Positions 1-8,403 of a stretch of 64,000 nucleotides of DNA are shown here, one piece after another. The translations under genes were made by a program, and so were the position numbers. The stretch is taken from assembly GCF_000340475.1 (NCBI RefSeq), contig NZ_CM001792.1, positions 261,425 through 325,424 of the forward strand. Reading direction: 5' to 3'. The DNA is from Oceanobacillus kimchii X50 (GTDB taxonomy: Bacteria; Bacillota; Bacilli; Bacillales; Amphibacillaceae). Positions within the stretch are counted from its first letter, which is position 1; every line of letters begins with the position of its first letter. The notes below the pieces were generated by a model, which made no database searches, had not been told where the DNA came from, and saw nothing but the letters and a program-made list of their open reading frames with translations.

Positions 1-144
1 GGGCTGTACAAGCAGATATTTATGTAAGGTGAAGGTAAATATTTTATTTAATCAAGAGATAAACACATATTGTGATCAAAGGTCATTTCCTATAATATAT
101 AGAATATACAGTCTTTAACGAATTCTTTTGTAGAGGGTGATCGG

Positions 145-762
145 ATGAAGCTCATTGGTAGACTGCTGTTAATAGTTGGAATAGTCATGGTTGCGGTAGC
201 TGGATTTCATTTATATCAGACTGAAAAATCCCAAGATGAAGCTTTACTTGAAGCAGAAGAACGTATAAAGCAAGGCCTAACGGAAACTGAAGGGGAAACA
301 GAAGGTTCTGCATCAGTTGATAAAAAGGAACCAATAGATTTTCAAACAGAAACTGGAGAAGCATTTGGGACTTTAGAAATTCCAAAACTAGAAAAAACAC
401 TACCGATTGTAGCTGGGACAGATCCAGATTCTTTAGATCGAGGAGTGGGACATTTAGATAATTCTATGTTGCCTAGTCAAGGAGAACAAATCGTCTTATC
501 TGGTCATCGTGATACTGTATTTCGTAATTTTGATCAAATAGAAATAGGGGATCAATATATTGTCCACTTACCTTATGGATCGTACACATATGAAATTAAA
601 GAGACAGAAATAGTTCCAGAGGATGACACATCCGTAATCAGACAAATGGGTGAAGAAGTTCTAGTCGTAACAACGTGTTATCCATTCCACTACGTAGGAA
701 ATGCACCGGAACGTTTTGTTACGTACGCTTATCCCGTAGAGATGCATGCAAATAGCGACTAA
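145..762 (+). CDS. Class D sortase
   Basis: Membrane-anchored transpeptidase that cuts a C-terminal sorting motif in exported proteins and attaches them to the cell wall. The 205-residue protein has one N-terminal membrane segment (about 4-24), an acidic linker, then the sortase barrel. The catalytic triad is visible: His121 in LSGHRDT, Cys178 in TTCYPF and Arg190 in PERF. These motifs and the short length fit class D, whose known members (Bacillus SrtC/SrtD, YhcS) use LPNTA- or LPDTS-like motifs. The ATG follows AGAGGGTG, and a TATAAT box lies at 91-96. No substrate gene is adjacent, but an exported amidase ending in an LPQTA signal lies 17 kb downstream. Class assignment is by motif only. 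Confidence 0.92.
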   Translation: MKLIGRLLLIVGIVMVAVAGFHLYQTEKSQDEALLEAEERIKQGLTETEGETEGSASVDKKEPIDFQTETGEAFGTLEIPKLEKTLPIVAGTDPDSLDRGVGHLDNSMLPSQGEQIVLSGHRDTVFRNFDQIEIGDQYIVHLPYGSYTYEIKETEIVPEDDTSVIRQMGEEVLVVTTCYPFHYVGNAPERFVTYAYPVEMHANSD

Positions 763-925
763 TGAGCATTTTAGGTAGGCACTTGAATTGCTTGCTACGG
801 ACATAGATCACTAATCCGGTAAAGAAAGAACGATTTTTGATTCGTTTCACTCGTTCTGTGCTCTTTGATAGGAGAAGTCCTGCTGATGGAATTCTCACTT
901 ATTATATTGGGAAGGTGAGAAATAT

Positions 926-1813
926 ATGGAAAAATCTTTTCTATCTATTGATTTAGGGGGAACATATACAAAATATGGATTGGTTGATCAAAAGGGTAAT
1001 GTAAGTAAAACATATAAGATAATAACACCAAAGGACTTGTCAGCATTATTAGAAGCAGCAAGAGTAATGGTAAATCAAAATCCAACCATCGATGGTATCG
1101 CTATTAGTGCTCCTGGAGCAGTTTCACATTCAGGGGTCATTCACGGAACGAGTGCAATACCATATATACATGGTCCAAACATTAAAAAATTAATGCAGCA
1201 ATCTACTGATAAAAAAGTTTCAATTGAAAATGATGCAAATTGTGCTGCTCTAGCAGAAAGCTGGAAAGGTAATGCGCAAGAAGTACAAAATGCTATTGTT
1301 ATTGTTGTAGGAACTGGAATAGGTGGGGCTTTTATTCATCAAGGAGTTGTTCAGCAAGGAAAGCATTTACATGCTGGTGAATTTGGTTATATGCTGCTAA
1401 AGCATGAAGGTCAATGGCATTCTTGGAGTGAGGTTGCCGCGATGTCTTCATTAAGAAAAGAAGTTGCTAGGCAAAAAAGTGTTCCGTACGAAAGTATATT
1501 CACTGGAGAGCAAATTTTTGAAATGGCTGCAAACGGGGATCCTGAATGTATACGTGCGATTAAACAGTTCTTTTATTACCTTGCAGTGGGAATTTATAAT
1601 ATCCAGCATATGTATGATCCTGATATAATTCTTTTTGGTGGGGGAATCAGCGCGAGAGAGAATTTCATAACTGAGTTATATCGTGAGTATGACGCCTTAA
1701 CGGAAAATATGCATTTTGAAACGGTTCGACCAATACTAGATACGTGTTCTTTTAAACAACATGCGAATTTAGTTGGAGCAGTAAAGCATTTTCTACAATC
1801 AGAAAGAAATTAA
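926..1813 (+). CDS. ROK family sugar kinase
   Basis: Cytoplasmic ATP-dependent kinase, probably phosphorylating a hexose or beta-glucoside. It has the N-terminal phosphate loop DLGGTYTK (9-16), the catalytic Asp103 in ENDANCAALAE, the GTGIGGA adenosine motif (129-135) and HAGEFGY (149-155). The cysteine-rich zinc motif (CxCGxxGC) that follows in glucokinase-type ROK proteins and ROK repressors is missing. There is no N-terminal helix-turn-helix, so this is an enzyme rather than a repressor. In this it resembles BglK-like and other zinc-less ROK kinases. 295 residues is a normal length. A GAAGGTGAG site precedes the ATG. It stands alone, so the substrate cannot be inferred. Confidence 0.88.
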   Translation: MEKSFLSIDLGGTYTKYGLVDQKGNVSKTYKIITPKDLSALLEAARVMVNQNPTIDGIAISAPGAVSHSGVIHGTSAIPYIHGPNIKKLMQQSTDKKVSIENDANCAALAESWKGNAQEVQNAIVIVVGTGIGGAFIHQGVVQQGKHLHAGEFGYMLLKHEGQWHSWSEVAAMSSLRKEVARQKSVPYESIFTGEQIFEMAANGDPECIRAIKQFFYYLAVGIYNIQHMYDPDIILFGGGISARENFITELYREYDALTENMHFETVRPILDTCSFKQHANLVGAVKHFLQSERN

Positions 1814-1907
1814 TCAAACGTTTAATTAAGTTGTATTATTCGTTTGAAAATAGAACTTTGCAATACATTATTTCAAGAGAAAAACTAAACAAAGGTAGGT
1901 CCACAGC

Positions 1908-2414
1908 ATGAGTGAAAAATTAACATTTAGAAACGCCACTATAGAAGATTTACCAGAAATAGTTGCTATATATAATTCGACGATCGCAAGTAGAATGGTA
2001 ACAGCGGATACAGAACCTGTCACCGTAGAAGATAGATATCATTGGTTTAGTGAACATGAATCTGAAAGACGACCTTTATTAGTAGCAGAATTGAATGGAG
2101 AAATCTGTGGGTGGATTAGTTTGGAGTCCTTCTACGGACGACCTGCTTATAATCATACTGCAGAGGTTAGTATATATATGAACAGTCGCTTTAGAGGAAA
2201 AGGATTGGGAAAGAAATTATTAAGCTATATTATAGAAAAAAGTCCTGTTTATGGAATCGAAATATTATTGGGATTCATATTTGCGCATAATGAGCCAAGC
2301 ATTAAATTATTTGAGCACTTCGGGTTTGAACAATGGGCTCATCTACCGAGCGTTGCGAAACTGGATCGTGTGGATAGGGACGTTATTATATTTGGGAAAA
2401 GCTTAATAAAATAA
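1908..2414 (+). CDS. GNAT acetyltransferase (phosphinothricin-acetyltransferase-like)
   Basis: Acetyl-CoA-dependent N-acetyltransferase of 168 residues. The acetyl-CoA loop RGKGLGKK lies at about 96-103. The opening pattern (FRNATIEDLPEIVAIYN) and the FAHNEPSIKLFEHFGF segment near 125-140 are typical of the Pat/YncA branch, which acetylates phosphinothricin, methionine sulfone or similar small amines. The substrate here is unknown. The gene follows the ROK kinase by 94 bases and ends at a clear terminator. Confidence 0.88.
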   Translation: MSEKLTFRNATIEDLPEIVAIYNSTIASRMVTADTEPVTVEDRYHWFSEHESERRPLLVAELNGEICGWISLESFYGRPAYNHTAEVSIYMNSRFRGKGLGKKLLSYIIEKSPVYGIEILLGFIFAHNEPSIKLFEHFGFEQWAHLPSVAKLDRVDRDVIIFGKSLIK

Positions 2415-2420
2415 GTAAGT

Positions 2421-2449
2421 AAAAGGATTAACTTGTGTAATCCTTTTTT
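2421..2449 (+). terminator. Intrinsic terminator after the acetyltransferase
   Basis: A 10-bp inverted repeat (AAAAGGATTA / TAATCCTTTT, loop of 7) runs directly into a T tract, seven bases after the stop codon. Confidence 0.88.
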
Positions 2450-2581
2450 CATGGAAAAAAATGCCTAAAATTCACTTTACAATAGGGGTTATTTGTTTTA
2501 ATATTAATATTCTGATTTTATACCACATTATGGACGGGTGATTGAAAAGGAAATTGAGATACATAGATGAGGAGTTTTATA

Positions 2582-3157
2582 ATGAGATTATTTCATGGAA
2601 AGCAAAAAGGGGTATTGTATTTGCTTGAGTGGGGAGTTGTGATTTTATTGTTGAGCTTCTTTATTATGAAGTGGTTTGATTACACACAATATCATTTTTC
2701 TGCAGATGCTGCTTTTGAAGAAGAACAAGATTTAAACTTTTACGGACCATCGAAGAAAGTTGAAAAAGTGGTTATTGATGATCGGGTATTTTACTTGAAT
2801 ACATATGATGATCAATTCTCTGTTGGAATATTAAAGAAAGATTTTGGACTTCTTTGGAAATATGAAAATTCCTTTTTTAGTATTAAAAGGGAAGATGAAG
2901 ACCCTATAACCTACTTAAACGATGGATATATGGAAAATAATGATGTGTACTCTATTTACCTAGTAGGCGTTGTCAATGATCCGGATATTAAAAAGATACG
3001 AATACAGTTTAATGATGAAAAAACATTAGCTTATCCGATAAAAGATAGTGGTATGTTTGCGTTTTTCATTGAAGATAATCATGTTGGTTATGGTAATTGG
3101 GAGAAATTACTTGGAATAAATAAAAATGGTAAAGTGATTTATGAGAAAGCATTATAA
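2582..3157 (+). CDS. Hypothetical single-pass membrane protein
   Basis: I do not recognise the family. The 191-residue product has a short basic N-terminus, one membrane segment (about residues 12-34), and an extracellular region of about 150 residues rich in Asp, Glu and aromatics and predicted mostly beta. The ATG at 2582 is preferred to the in-frame ATG at 2567 because GAGGAG sits seven bases upstream of it. The layout (N-in anchor, folded extracytoplasmic domain) suggests a surface-attached protein. It is monocistronic, with no context to suggest a role. Confidence 0.7.
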   Translation: MRLFHGKQKGVLYLLEWGVVILLLSFFIMKWFDYTQYHFSADAAFEEEQDLNFYGPSKKVEKVVIDDRVFYLNTYDDQFSVGILKKDFGLLWKYENSFFSIKREDEDPITYLNDGYMENNDVYSIYLVGVVNDPDIKKIRIQFNDEKTLAYPIKDSGMFAFFIEDNHVGYGNWEKLLGINKNGKVIYEKAL

Positions 3158-3230
3158 GTTCATAGCCGTTCACGTATAACAAATGATAAAATAATTAGAT
3201 AGATGGAAGATGAAGAAAAGAGGGTTTTCT

Positions 3231-3812
3231 ATGACAGAAATATATTTAGTTAGGCATGGGGAAACGAATTGGAATAAGGAAGGAAGAGTACAAGGAAGAA
3301 CGGACATTCCTCTAAATGAAACGGGAAGAATGCAAGCAAAACTTTGCTTTAACGGAGTGAAAGAATTTGAACCATCGATTCTAATTGCCAGCCCTTTACA
3401 ACGAGCCAAAGTAACAGCTGAAATTCTAAATGAACAATGGGGTTTACCCATTATTGAAATGGAAGAATTTAAGGAACGGTCCTATGGTGATGCGGAAGGA
3501 ATGACATTGGCGGATAGGGAACGATTCTTTCCTGATAAAGACATTCCGAATATGGAAAAATTGGAAGATGTAAAACAACGGGGGATTAAGGGAATACAAG
3601 AAGTATGTCAACGATTTCCAAATAAAAAAATCGTAATCGTAGCTCACGGAGCGTTAATCAATGCGATTCTATCGGTAATTTCTAAAGGAGAAATTGGAAC
3701 TGGGAAAACACATTTAAACAATACGTGTATTAATAAGCTCACTTTCGTTGATAAAGTGTTTGTAATTAAAGATTATAATAACACGGATCATCTAATAACT
3801 GTGAATGATTAA
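3231..3812 (+). CDS. Histidine phosphatase (phosphoglycerate mutase-like) family protein
   Basis: Cytoplasmic phosphatase of the histidine phosphatase superfamily. The RHGE motif is at residues 8-11, with His9 the phospho-acceptor. The second arginine motif (ASPLQRAK, about 53-60) and the C-terminal catalytic VAHGAL also fit. At 193 residues it is shorter than glycolytic dPGM (about 250) and resembles PhoE/CobC-type phosphatases, so glycolytic mutase activity is unlikely. The ATG at 3231 has AAGAGGG six bases upstream; an in-frame ATG at 3210 has no such site. The substrate is unknown. Confidence 0.88.
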   Translation: MTEIYLVRHGETNWNKEGRVQGRTDIPLNETGRMQAKLCFNGVKEFEPSILIASPLQRAKVTAEILNEQWGLPIIEMEEFKERSYGDAEGMTLADRERFFPDKDIPNMEKLEDVKQRGIKGIQEVCQRFPNKKIVIVAHGALINAILSVISKGEIGTGKTHLNNTCINKLTFVDKVFVIKDYNNTDHLITVND

Positions 3813-3832
3813 TTTAATAGTGAATTCATTTT

Positions 3833-3876
3833 AAAAATCCTGAGTAAGTATGTATGAGCTTATTCAGGATTTTTAA
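3833..3876 (+). terminator. Intrinsic terminator after the histidine phosphatase
   Basis: Inverted repeat of AAAAATCCTGAGTAAG with CTTATTCAGGATTTTT (one mismatch), loop of about 10, ending in a T run. Confidence 0.88.
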
Positions 3877-4092
3877 TCTGTATGGAGTCGGCAGTAATAC
3901 CATCGAAATGAAGTCTTAAAGTCTTAACTGGTACAAAAGTATGTTCTGCCTTGTTTTAGACAATATTTTCATAACAAAAACAGTACTATTTACCCTGCAA
4001 ATGGAGAAGGTGTTTTATTATAATGATGCATATAAGTAGGAAAATAAAACCAATATAGAATAATAAATCGGGTATAAAGAGGTGGTAACACA

Positions 4093-4512
4093 ATGGATGT
4101 ATTTTCTATTAATGCAGAATTAAGCCGACTACAACATCGTATTTATTTAAATAATAACGACTTACAAGCAAAGCAAGAATATTTAGAGCGATTAAAGCGT
4201 ACATTGCATAGCCTTGATTCCAAACGAGGGGACTTTCGTGGAAATAATCAATTATGTACGAAACCAGAATGTTCAAAGTCTACTTTTTTTGGGAATAATG
4301 CAGATACTGTTGAAGGGCTACGTGATAGTGACATCATTCCTAGTTATAAGGACATTACAGATAATCAGTTACATAGGAAGATTGATCAGATTGAAACTAA
4401 GATTAAGGAACTTGAAGGAGACATAAGTGCGCTAAATAGTTCTATTAATACCCTGGAATCAAGTAAGAGAAGTTTAATAGATAGGAGAAATGAAATGAGG
4501 AGATTATCATGA
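4093..4512 (+). CDS. DUF5082 (YwqH-like) coiled-coil protein
   Basis: A 139-residue, mostly helical protein. Two coiled-coil arms (about 5-40 and 95-135) flank a centre with the family pattern: LC..PE near 54-58, a WxG-like FFGNNAD near 65-71, and IIPSYKDI near 80-88. DUF5082 proteins such as Bacillus YwqH are encoded just upstream of DUF5344 (YwqI) and LXG-domain toxins exported by the type VII (Esx/Yuk) system, and are thought to be targeting partners. A GAGGTGG site precedes the ATG. The stop overlaps the start of the next, decayed gene (ATGA), as in intact ywqHI pairs. No toxin gene remains. Confidence 0.85.
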   Translation: MDVFSINAELSRLQHRIYLNNNDLQAKQEYLERLKRTLHSLDSKRGDFRGNNQLCTKPECSKSTFFGNNADTVEGLRDSDIIPSYKDITDNQLHRKIDQIETKIKELEGDISALNSSINTLESSKRSLIDRRNEMRRLS

Positions 4513-4814
4513 GTTAGGAAATCCAACTGAATTATAATTTAGTAGGTTTTTAGCGGTTCAGCGTACTAATGATTCTGTAGAAACGAACATAAACAGGAGA
4601 ATTAATTGATGATACTATACTAAAAACCACGACATTATAAAATAATAATTTTTTTAATTGAGGATATAAAGGGTTATTACATGATAATTTAACAGTTACG
4701 CAGATGAATATCCAGTCTTTTGGACAAGCAGAAGAGCAGATGATTAAGGGCCGTTCCGGATATGGTAATAGAGACCCCTTCAAGACTTTGGTTTCGTTAG
4801 AAGGGGATTTATAG
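4509..4814 (+). pseudogene. Decayed DUF5344 (YwqI-like) gene
   Basis: The ATG at 4509 overlaps the DUF5082 stop and follows GAGGAG, but the third codon is TAG. Translating on through frame changes gives MS*EIQLNYNLV, then TNDSVETNINRRIN in a second frame, then GLLHDNLTVTQMNIQSFGQA and a further tail ending at TAG 4812-4814. The first piece and the LLxxNxxxTxxxIxSFxxAEEQ piece match the expected start and end of a YwqI-like protein. There are several stops and at least two frameshifts, so no functional product is expected. This is the relic of a type VII LXG toxin locus. The assignment is from pattern memory. Confidence 0.7.
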
Positions 4815-5384
4815 TCACCATTTTGAAATAGAGTTCATTTCAAAAGCTTCCATTTTTTCTATTAAAGATTTAGGATTTGGGTCGATAATAATTAAATCTA
4901 AGTATGATTTTTTCATAAATCCCTCTTTGACCGTGTTTTCCAACATGCTTATTAAAGGATCATAAAACCCATTTATATTTAGAAATCCACAAGGCTTTTT
5001 GTGGTAACCTAATTGTAGCCATGTAAAGACTTCAAACCATTCCTCGAGGGTTCCAGCACCTCCGGGTAATGCAATAAAACCATCTGCGAGTTCTGCCATC
5101 TTCGCTTTTCGTTCGTGCATATCAGCAACAGTATGTAATTCATTTATATCTTCATGAGCGATTTCAACATCTACCAGTTTTTGAGGAATAACCCCAATGA
5201 CGTGACCGTGATAAGTAAGAGACGCATTTGCTAATTCTCCCATGCATCCTACTTTTGCACCGCCATAAATTAATTTTCGATTGGTTAATGCCAAGAACTT
5301 TCCCATGTCATTAGCTGCTTTTACATAGCTTTCGTTGGCTCCATTACTTGAACCACAGAAGATAGCAATATTATTTAAATTCAT
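4815..5384 (-). CDS. LOG family protein (YvdD-like nucleotide phosphoribohydrolase)
   Basis: Cytoplasmic Rossmann-fold enzyme of the LOG family, once annotated as lysine decarboxylase. It probably hydrolyses nucleoside 5'-monophosphates (cytokinin riboside monophosphates in plants and some bacteria). The two signature motifs are present: PGGAGTLEE at 107-115 and the HERK segment near 90-93. FCGSSNG lies at the N-terminus and GGAKVGCMG at 41-49. The ATG at 5384 follows AAGGAGGAGGG; upstream in-frame ATGs have no site. 189 residues is typical. It converges with the decayed ywqI-like gene. Confidence 0.9.
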   Translation of the reverse strand: MNLNNIAIFCGSSNGANESYVKAANDMGKFLALTNRKLIYGGAKVGCMGELANASLTYHGHVIGVIPQKLVDVEIAHEDINELHTVADMHERKAKMAELADGFIALPGGAGTLEEWFEVFTWLQLGYHKKPCGFLNINGFYDPLISMLENTVKEGFMKKSYLDLIIIDPNPKSLIEKMEAFEMNSISKW

Positions 5385-5567
5385 TGTTTTTCCCTCCTCC
5401 TTCACTAGCATTATAGTATATTTTAGAATTATTTCCACATTGTTCGAGGTGTTTTACTTTTTTAGAATTGAATCAGATGACAATTATGAAATTGACTCAA
5501 CTAGTAAGCTTAGATATTTTTGTGTCATAATATAAGTATTATAAATTGCTAAAGTGAGGGATTTATT

Positions 5568-6020
5568 GTGAGAATTAGAAGTTATATGAAGAAAGATAAG
5601 GGGAGTTTTTTACGTTTATCTAATCGATTAACAAATGTGGATTTCCCCCAGTATAGAGATATGGAAGTTATGGAGATAAAACAAAAGCAACTTGCTTTGA
5701 AAAGTCTTGAGAATAATAAAGATAATATATTTATTGCTGAAGTTGAAGGAGAATGTATTGGTTTTATCGAAATGAAAGAAAAACAAGACTTCTTCTCCGA
5801 TAAGATATATGCATATGTTGCCACGTTAGTCGTAGATGAACGGGCAGAAGGTAAAGGTGTTGCAAAACGATTGATGAAGCATGCAGAAGATTGGGCCGTG
5901 CAACGGGATATATCTGTGTTAACATTAGATGTATTTGCTTCAAATAATCGTGCGAGACAGTTTTATCAACATATGGATTTTGAAGAAGATGTTATTAAGA
6001 TGACGAAAGAATTACCATGA
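5568..6020 (+). CDS. GNAT family N-acetyltransferase
   Basis: A 150-residue acetyltransferase with the acetyl-CoA loop EGKGVAKRL near 92-100 and the C-terminal ASNNRARQFYQHMDF segment typical of GNAT. The GTG start follows GAGGG by seven bases. A TTGACT hexamer 17 bases from TATTTT (5492-5520) is a plausible promoter. It may share a transcript with the next gene, 37 bases downstream. Substrate unknown. Confidence 0.88.
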   Translation: MRIRSYMKKDKGSFLRLSNRLTNVDFPQYRDMEVMEIKQKQLALKSLENNKDNIFIAEVEGECIGFIEMKEKQDFFSDKIYAYVATLVVDERAEGKGVAKRLMKHAEDWAVQRDISVLTLDVFASNNRARQFYQHMDFEEDVIKMTKELP

Positions 6021-6057
6021 AAATGAATTGCCTTTAGGATGAGAAGGAGAAAAACAG

Positions 6058-6378
6058 ATGAATGTCGACTATGTAAAAGTAGAGGTATACTTACCAGAAG
6101 AATATGTAGAAACCATGAGGAATGAGTTAAATGACCATGGTTTTTTAACCGTCGGTAATTATGATCATATTATTTCCTATTCAAAGGTAAAAGGGTTTTG
6201 GAGACCGCTGGAATTTGCTACTCCTTTTGAGGGAGAGCACGGGAAAATAACTCATGGAACAGAGTGTAAAATGGAGTTTAGCTGTATGCGGGATCAAATT
6301 GAACAAGTCCGAAAGATAATCATTGATAATCATCCATATGAGGAGCCAATAATTTATTTTATACCTATTTTAGTATAA
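6058..6378 (+). CDS. NIF3/CutA-like small protein
   Basis: A 106-residue protein whose sequence (YVKVEVYLPEEYVETMRNEL near the start, HPYEEPIIYFIPI at the end) matches the stand-alone CutA/PII-like domain found inserted in NIF3/YqfO proteins. The family has a ferredoxin-like fold and may bind metal or small ligands, but has no firm function. The HPYEEP motif near the C-terminus is its hallmark. A GAAGGAG site precedes the ATG. No membrane segment or signal peptide is seen. Confidence 0.75.
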   Translation: MNVDYVKVEVYLPEEYVETMRNELNDHGFLTVGNYDHIISYSKVKGFWRPLEFATPFEGEHGKITHGTECKMEFSCMRDQIEQVRKIIIDNHPYEEPIIYFIPILV

Positions 6379-6389
6379 TACGTAGTACA

Positions 6390-6630
6390 GAGAAAGGTGC
6401 TCAGGACGTAACTAGAATTTTTCAGCCAAAAGACGGATTATAATCACAATTAAGCGTAATCGATTTTCTGCGCGTGATGCAATGCTATCGAGGTCTTCCT
6501 TGTCCAGTAGGAGTGAAGCTCACCAGCCGCCTCTGATAAGCAGAGTATATTTATGAAGCGGGTTTTCAAAACCCATTCATTCGGATTTATTTTTTGTGTA
6601 CATACTTTTGTCCTATCCACTCCTTTTTTT
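6390..6630. repeat. Dispersed intergenic repeat, copy A (internally deleted)
   Basis: The core at 6463-6575 matches the copy at 23033-23330 nearly base for base across ATGCAATGCT.TCGAGGTCTTCC, CTCACCAGCCGCC and GAAGCGGGTTTTCAAAA. It lacks about 33 bases of the other copy between GGAG (about 6511) and GCTCACC. The right end (TTTTGTCCTATCC) is inverted relative to the left end of the other copy (GGATAGGACA). It has no coding capacity. The sequence type is common between genes in Bacillaceae genomes. Confidence 0.82.
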
Positions 6631-6663
6631 CTGAATATTCTTTTTTAAATAGGTGTTGAAAAG

Positions 6664-6977
6664 ATGCAGAAAAAACAACTCCTTATTTTTATCTTCGTCT
6701 TTGGCTTATCGTTAACTACTGGTTGTATGCGAAATATGTGGTTGGATATAACGGTTTTTGTTGGTACTAAAAGGGAAAAAAGAAAGGTTTTCTCGTATAA
6801 CTATTTAAATGAACAACATGAAAAAATAGATAAAATAATACAAATGGTAGTTATTGTACTAGCTCCGATAACATTACAACCAATTATAAATATACGTTGG
6901 CTGAGACTCCATTTTGGACAACAATTATTGTTGTTGGCATTTTATTGATTATCGCTTACATTATCTTTAATTCTTAA
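6664..6977 (+). pseudogene. Frameshifted small membrane protein gene
   Basis: From ATG 6664 a hydrophobic N-terminus (residues 5-20, ending TTGC, a weak lipobox) is followed by a basic region up to about 6850. Beyond the A-rich run near 6830-6845, a second frame encodes NGSYCTSSDN, a Thr-rich stretch, and a convincing membrane segment FWTTIIVVGILLIIAYIIF before TAA at 6975. The zero frame instead runs out at 6948 with unnatural sequence. One indel most likely split a gene for a small two-segment membrane protein. Family not recognised. Confidence 0.6.
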
Positions 6978-7022
6978 GCTCTCATTAACGCTGAGATAAT
7001 ACAATTTTTTCAGCTTTTTTAC

Positions 7023-7094
7023 ATGTATTCGTGTAAATTATAAAGAGAATAAATAAAAATCTAACTTGTACGAATAACTTTGGCTATGTATAAT
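7023..7094 (+). promoter_or_regulatory. Promoter with two AraR boxes upstream of the GH43 gene
   Basis: TTGTAC (7066-7071) lies 17 bases from TATAAT (7089-7094). Two 16-bp AraR-like boxes occur: ATGTATTCGTGTAAAT (7023-7038) and ACTTGTACGAATAACT (7064-7079); the second covers the -35 hexamer. Their centres are 41 bp apart, about four helical turns, similar to the in-phase pairs that AraR binds cooperatively in Bacillus subtilis. AAGGAGGT precedes the gene. Repression relieved by arabinose is inferred. Confidence 0.8.
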
Positions 7095-7114
7095 ATCGAT
7101 AAGGAGGTAATAAT

Positions 7115-8296
7115 ATGAAAATTAAAAATATTAACCCAGTCGAATTGGAGATAAATGATAGTAATGATGTGAAATCATCCATTCTTCCACGAAAAGTAGC
7201 CGTTGAATTAGAAGATAGTGTGGTTGGAGAAATCGGTGTTTCTTGGGGAGAGTTGAACAAAAAAGAGTTAAAAGAAACAGGAGAAACAGTTGTTTATGGT
7301 GAAGTACATGTAAATGATTACCCCAACCCTTTAATTGAACAACGAGCAGATCCCTATATATACAAACATGTAGATGGGTATTACTACTTTACAGCTTCAT
7401 ACCCATTATACGATCGTATCATATTGCGAAGATCGAAATCCATTCAAGGACTTACAGATGCGGAGGAAGTAGAAATTTGGCACAAACATGAAAAAGGAAT
7501 TATGTCAGAACATATTTGGGCACCAGAAATTCATTTTATAGATAATCATTGGTATATTCACTTCGCAGCCGGTGACCGAGATGATATATGGGCTATACGA
7601 CCGTATGTGATTGAGTGTACTGACAAAAACCCACTAGATGGAAGATGGGGGGAGAAGGGTCAAGTAAATACGAGTTTTCAAAGTTTCTCATTAGATGCGA
7701 CAACGTTTGAGCACCAAGGAGAAAGATACCTCGTTTGGGCGCAAAAAGTTAAAGAAGATACAATATCAAACTTATATATTTCTAAAATGGATAATCCTTG
7801 GACTCTAAAGGGAGAGCAAGTACTTATAGCGACACCGGAATATGAATGGGAACAACAAGGGTTCTATGTGAATGAAGGACCAGCTTTTATAAGTAAAAAT
7901 GGAAGGGTTTACATATCGTATTCCGCTAGTGCAACAGATGACCGTTATTGCATGGGATTACTCTATGCCGATGAAAATAGTGATCTATTAGACCCTCATT
8001 CATGGATGAAATCGTCAAATCCTGTAATGGAATCGAATCACCATGAATTTGGGCCAGGTCATAATAGTTTTACTGTAGATGATTTTGGAGGGGATGTACT
8101 TGTTTATCATGCTAGACCATATAAAGAAATAAACGGTAATCCACTTTATGATCATAATCGTCATGCTCGTGTACAGCAATTATTATGGAGAAAGGACGGT
8201 TTCCCATATTTTGCTTCCCCGGGTATGCGATTGGAAAATACTACGTTACAGGCTAAAGCTATCGTAAAAATAAAAAAAGAAGACGTGGTTACATGA
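7115..8296 (+). CDS. Intracellular GH43 glycosidase with N-terminal Ig-like domain
   Basis: Glycoside hydrolase family 43 enzyme, probably an exo-acting alpha-L-arabinofuranosidase or arabinanase-like enzyme. Residues about 1-65 resemble a bacterial Ig-like (Big_4) domain; the five-bladed GH43 domain follows. The three carboxylates are visible: base Asp79 in RADPY, pKa modulator Asp194 in SLDATTF and acid Glu254 in NEGPAF. WAPEIH (135-140) is also characteristic. There is no signal peptide, so it acts on imported oligosaccharides. It starts the arabinose locus, sits behind paired AraR boxes and ends at a strong hairpin. Xylosidase activity is possible, but the context favours arabinosides. 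Confidence 0.88.
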   Translation: MKIKNINPVELEINDSNDVKSSILPRKVAVELEDSVVGEIGVSWGELNKKELKETGETVVYGEVHVNDYPNPLIEQRADPYIYKHVDGYYYFTASYPLYDRIILRRSKSIQGLTDAEEVEIWHKHEKGIMSEHIWAPEIHFIDNHWYIHFAAGDRDDIWAIRPYVIECTDKNPLDGRWGEKGQVNTSFQSFSLDATTFEHQGERYLVWAQKVKEDTISNLYISKMDNPWTLKGEQVLIATPEYEWEQQGFYVNEGPAFISKNGRVYISYSASATDDRYCMGLLYADENSDLLDPHSWMKSSNPVMESNHHEFGPGHNSFTVDDFGGDVLVYHARPYKEINGNPLYDHNRHARVQQLLWRKDGFPYFASPGMRLENTTLQAKAIVKIKKEDVVT

Positions 8297-8328
8297 TGAG
8301 TTATCCACTATAATTTGAACGTATAAGT
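8286..8328 (+). promoter_or_regulatory. Candidate araR promoter with AraR box
   Basis: TATAAT (8309-8314) is 17 bases from a weak TGGTTA (8286-8291) inside the end of the GH43 gene. An AraR-like box ATTTGAACGTATAAGT (8313-8328) covers the expected transcription start. This fits autoregulation of araR as in Bacillus subtilis. Confidence 0.65.
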
Positions 8329-8333
8329 TTTTT

Positions 8334-8380
8334 GTTGTATTCTGATAGTTAATAACAATCAGAGTACAACTTTTATTTTG
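8334..8380 (+). terminator. Strong intrinsic terminator between GH43 gene and araR
   Basis: A 13-bp stem pairs 8334-8346 with 8358-8370 (one G-U pair, loop of 11), followed by TTTTATTTT. It terminates the GH43 transcript. It also lies downstream of the only visible araR promoter, so araR must be read through it. Confidence 0.87.
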
Positions 8381-8403
8381 GATGAGCGAAAGGGGGAGTT
8401 TGA

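Noticed and set aside
1..32. 3' end of an upstream gene at the left edge
   Set aside because: Several frames stop within the first 32 bases and none is long enough to judge.
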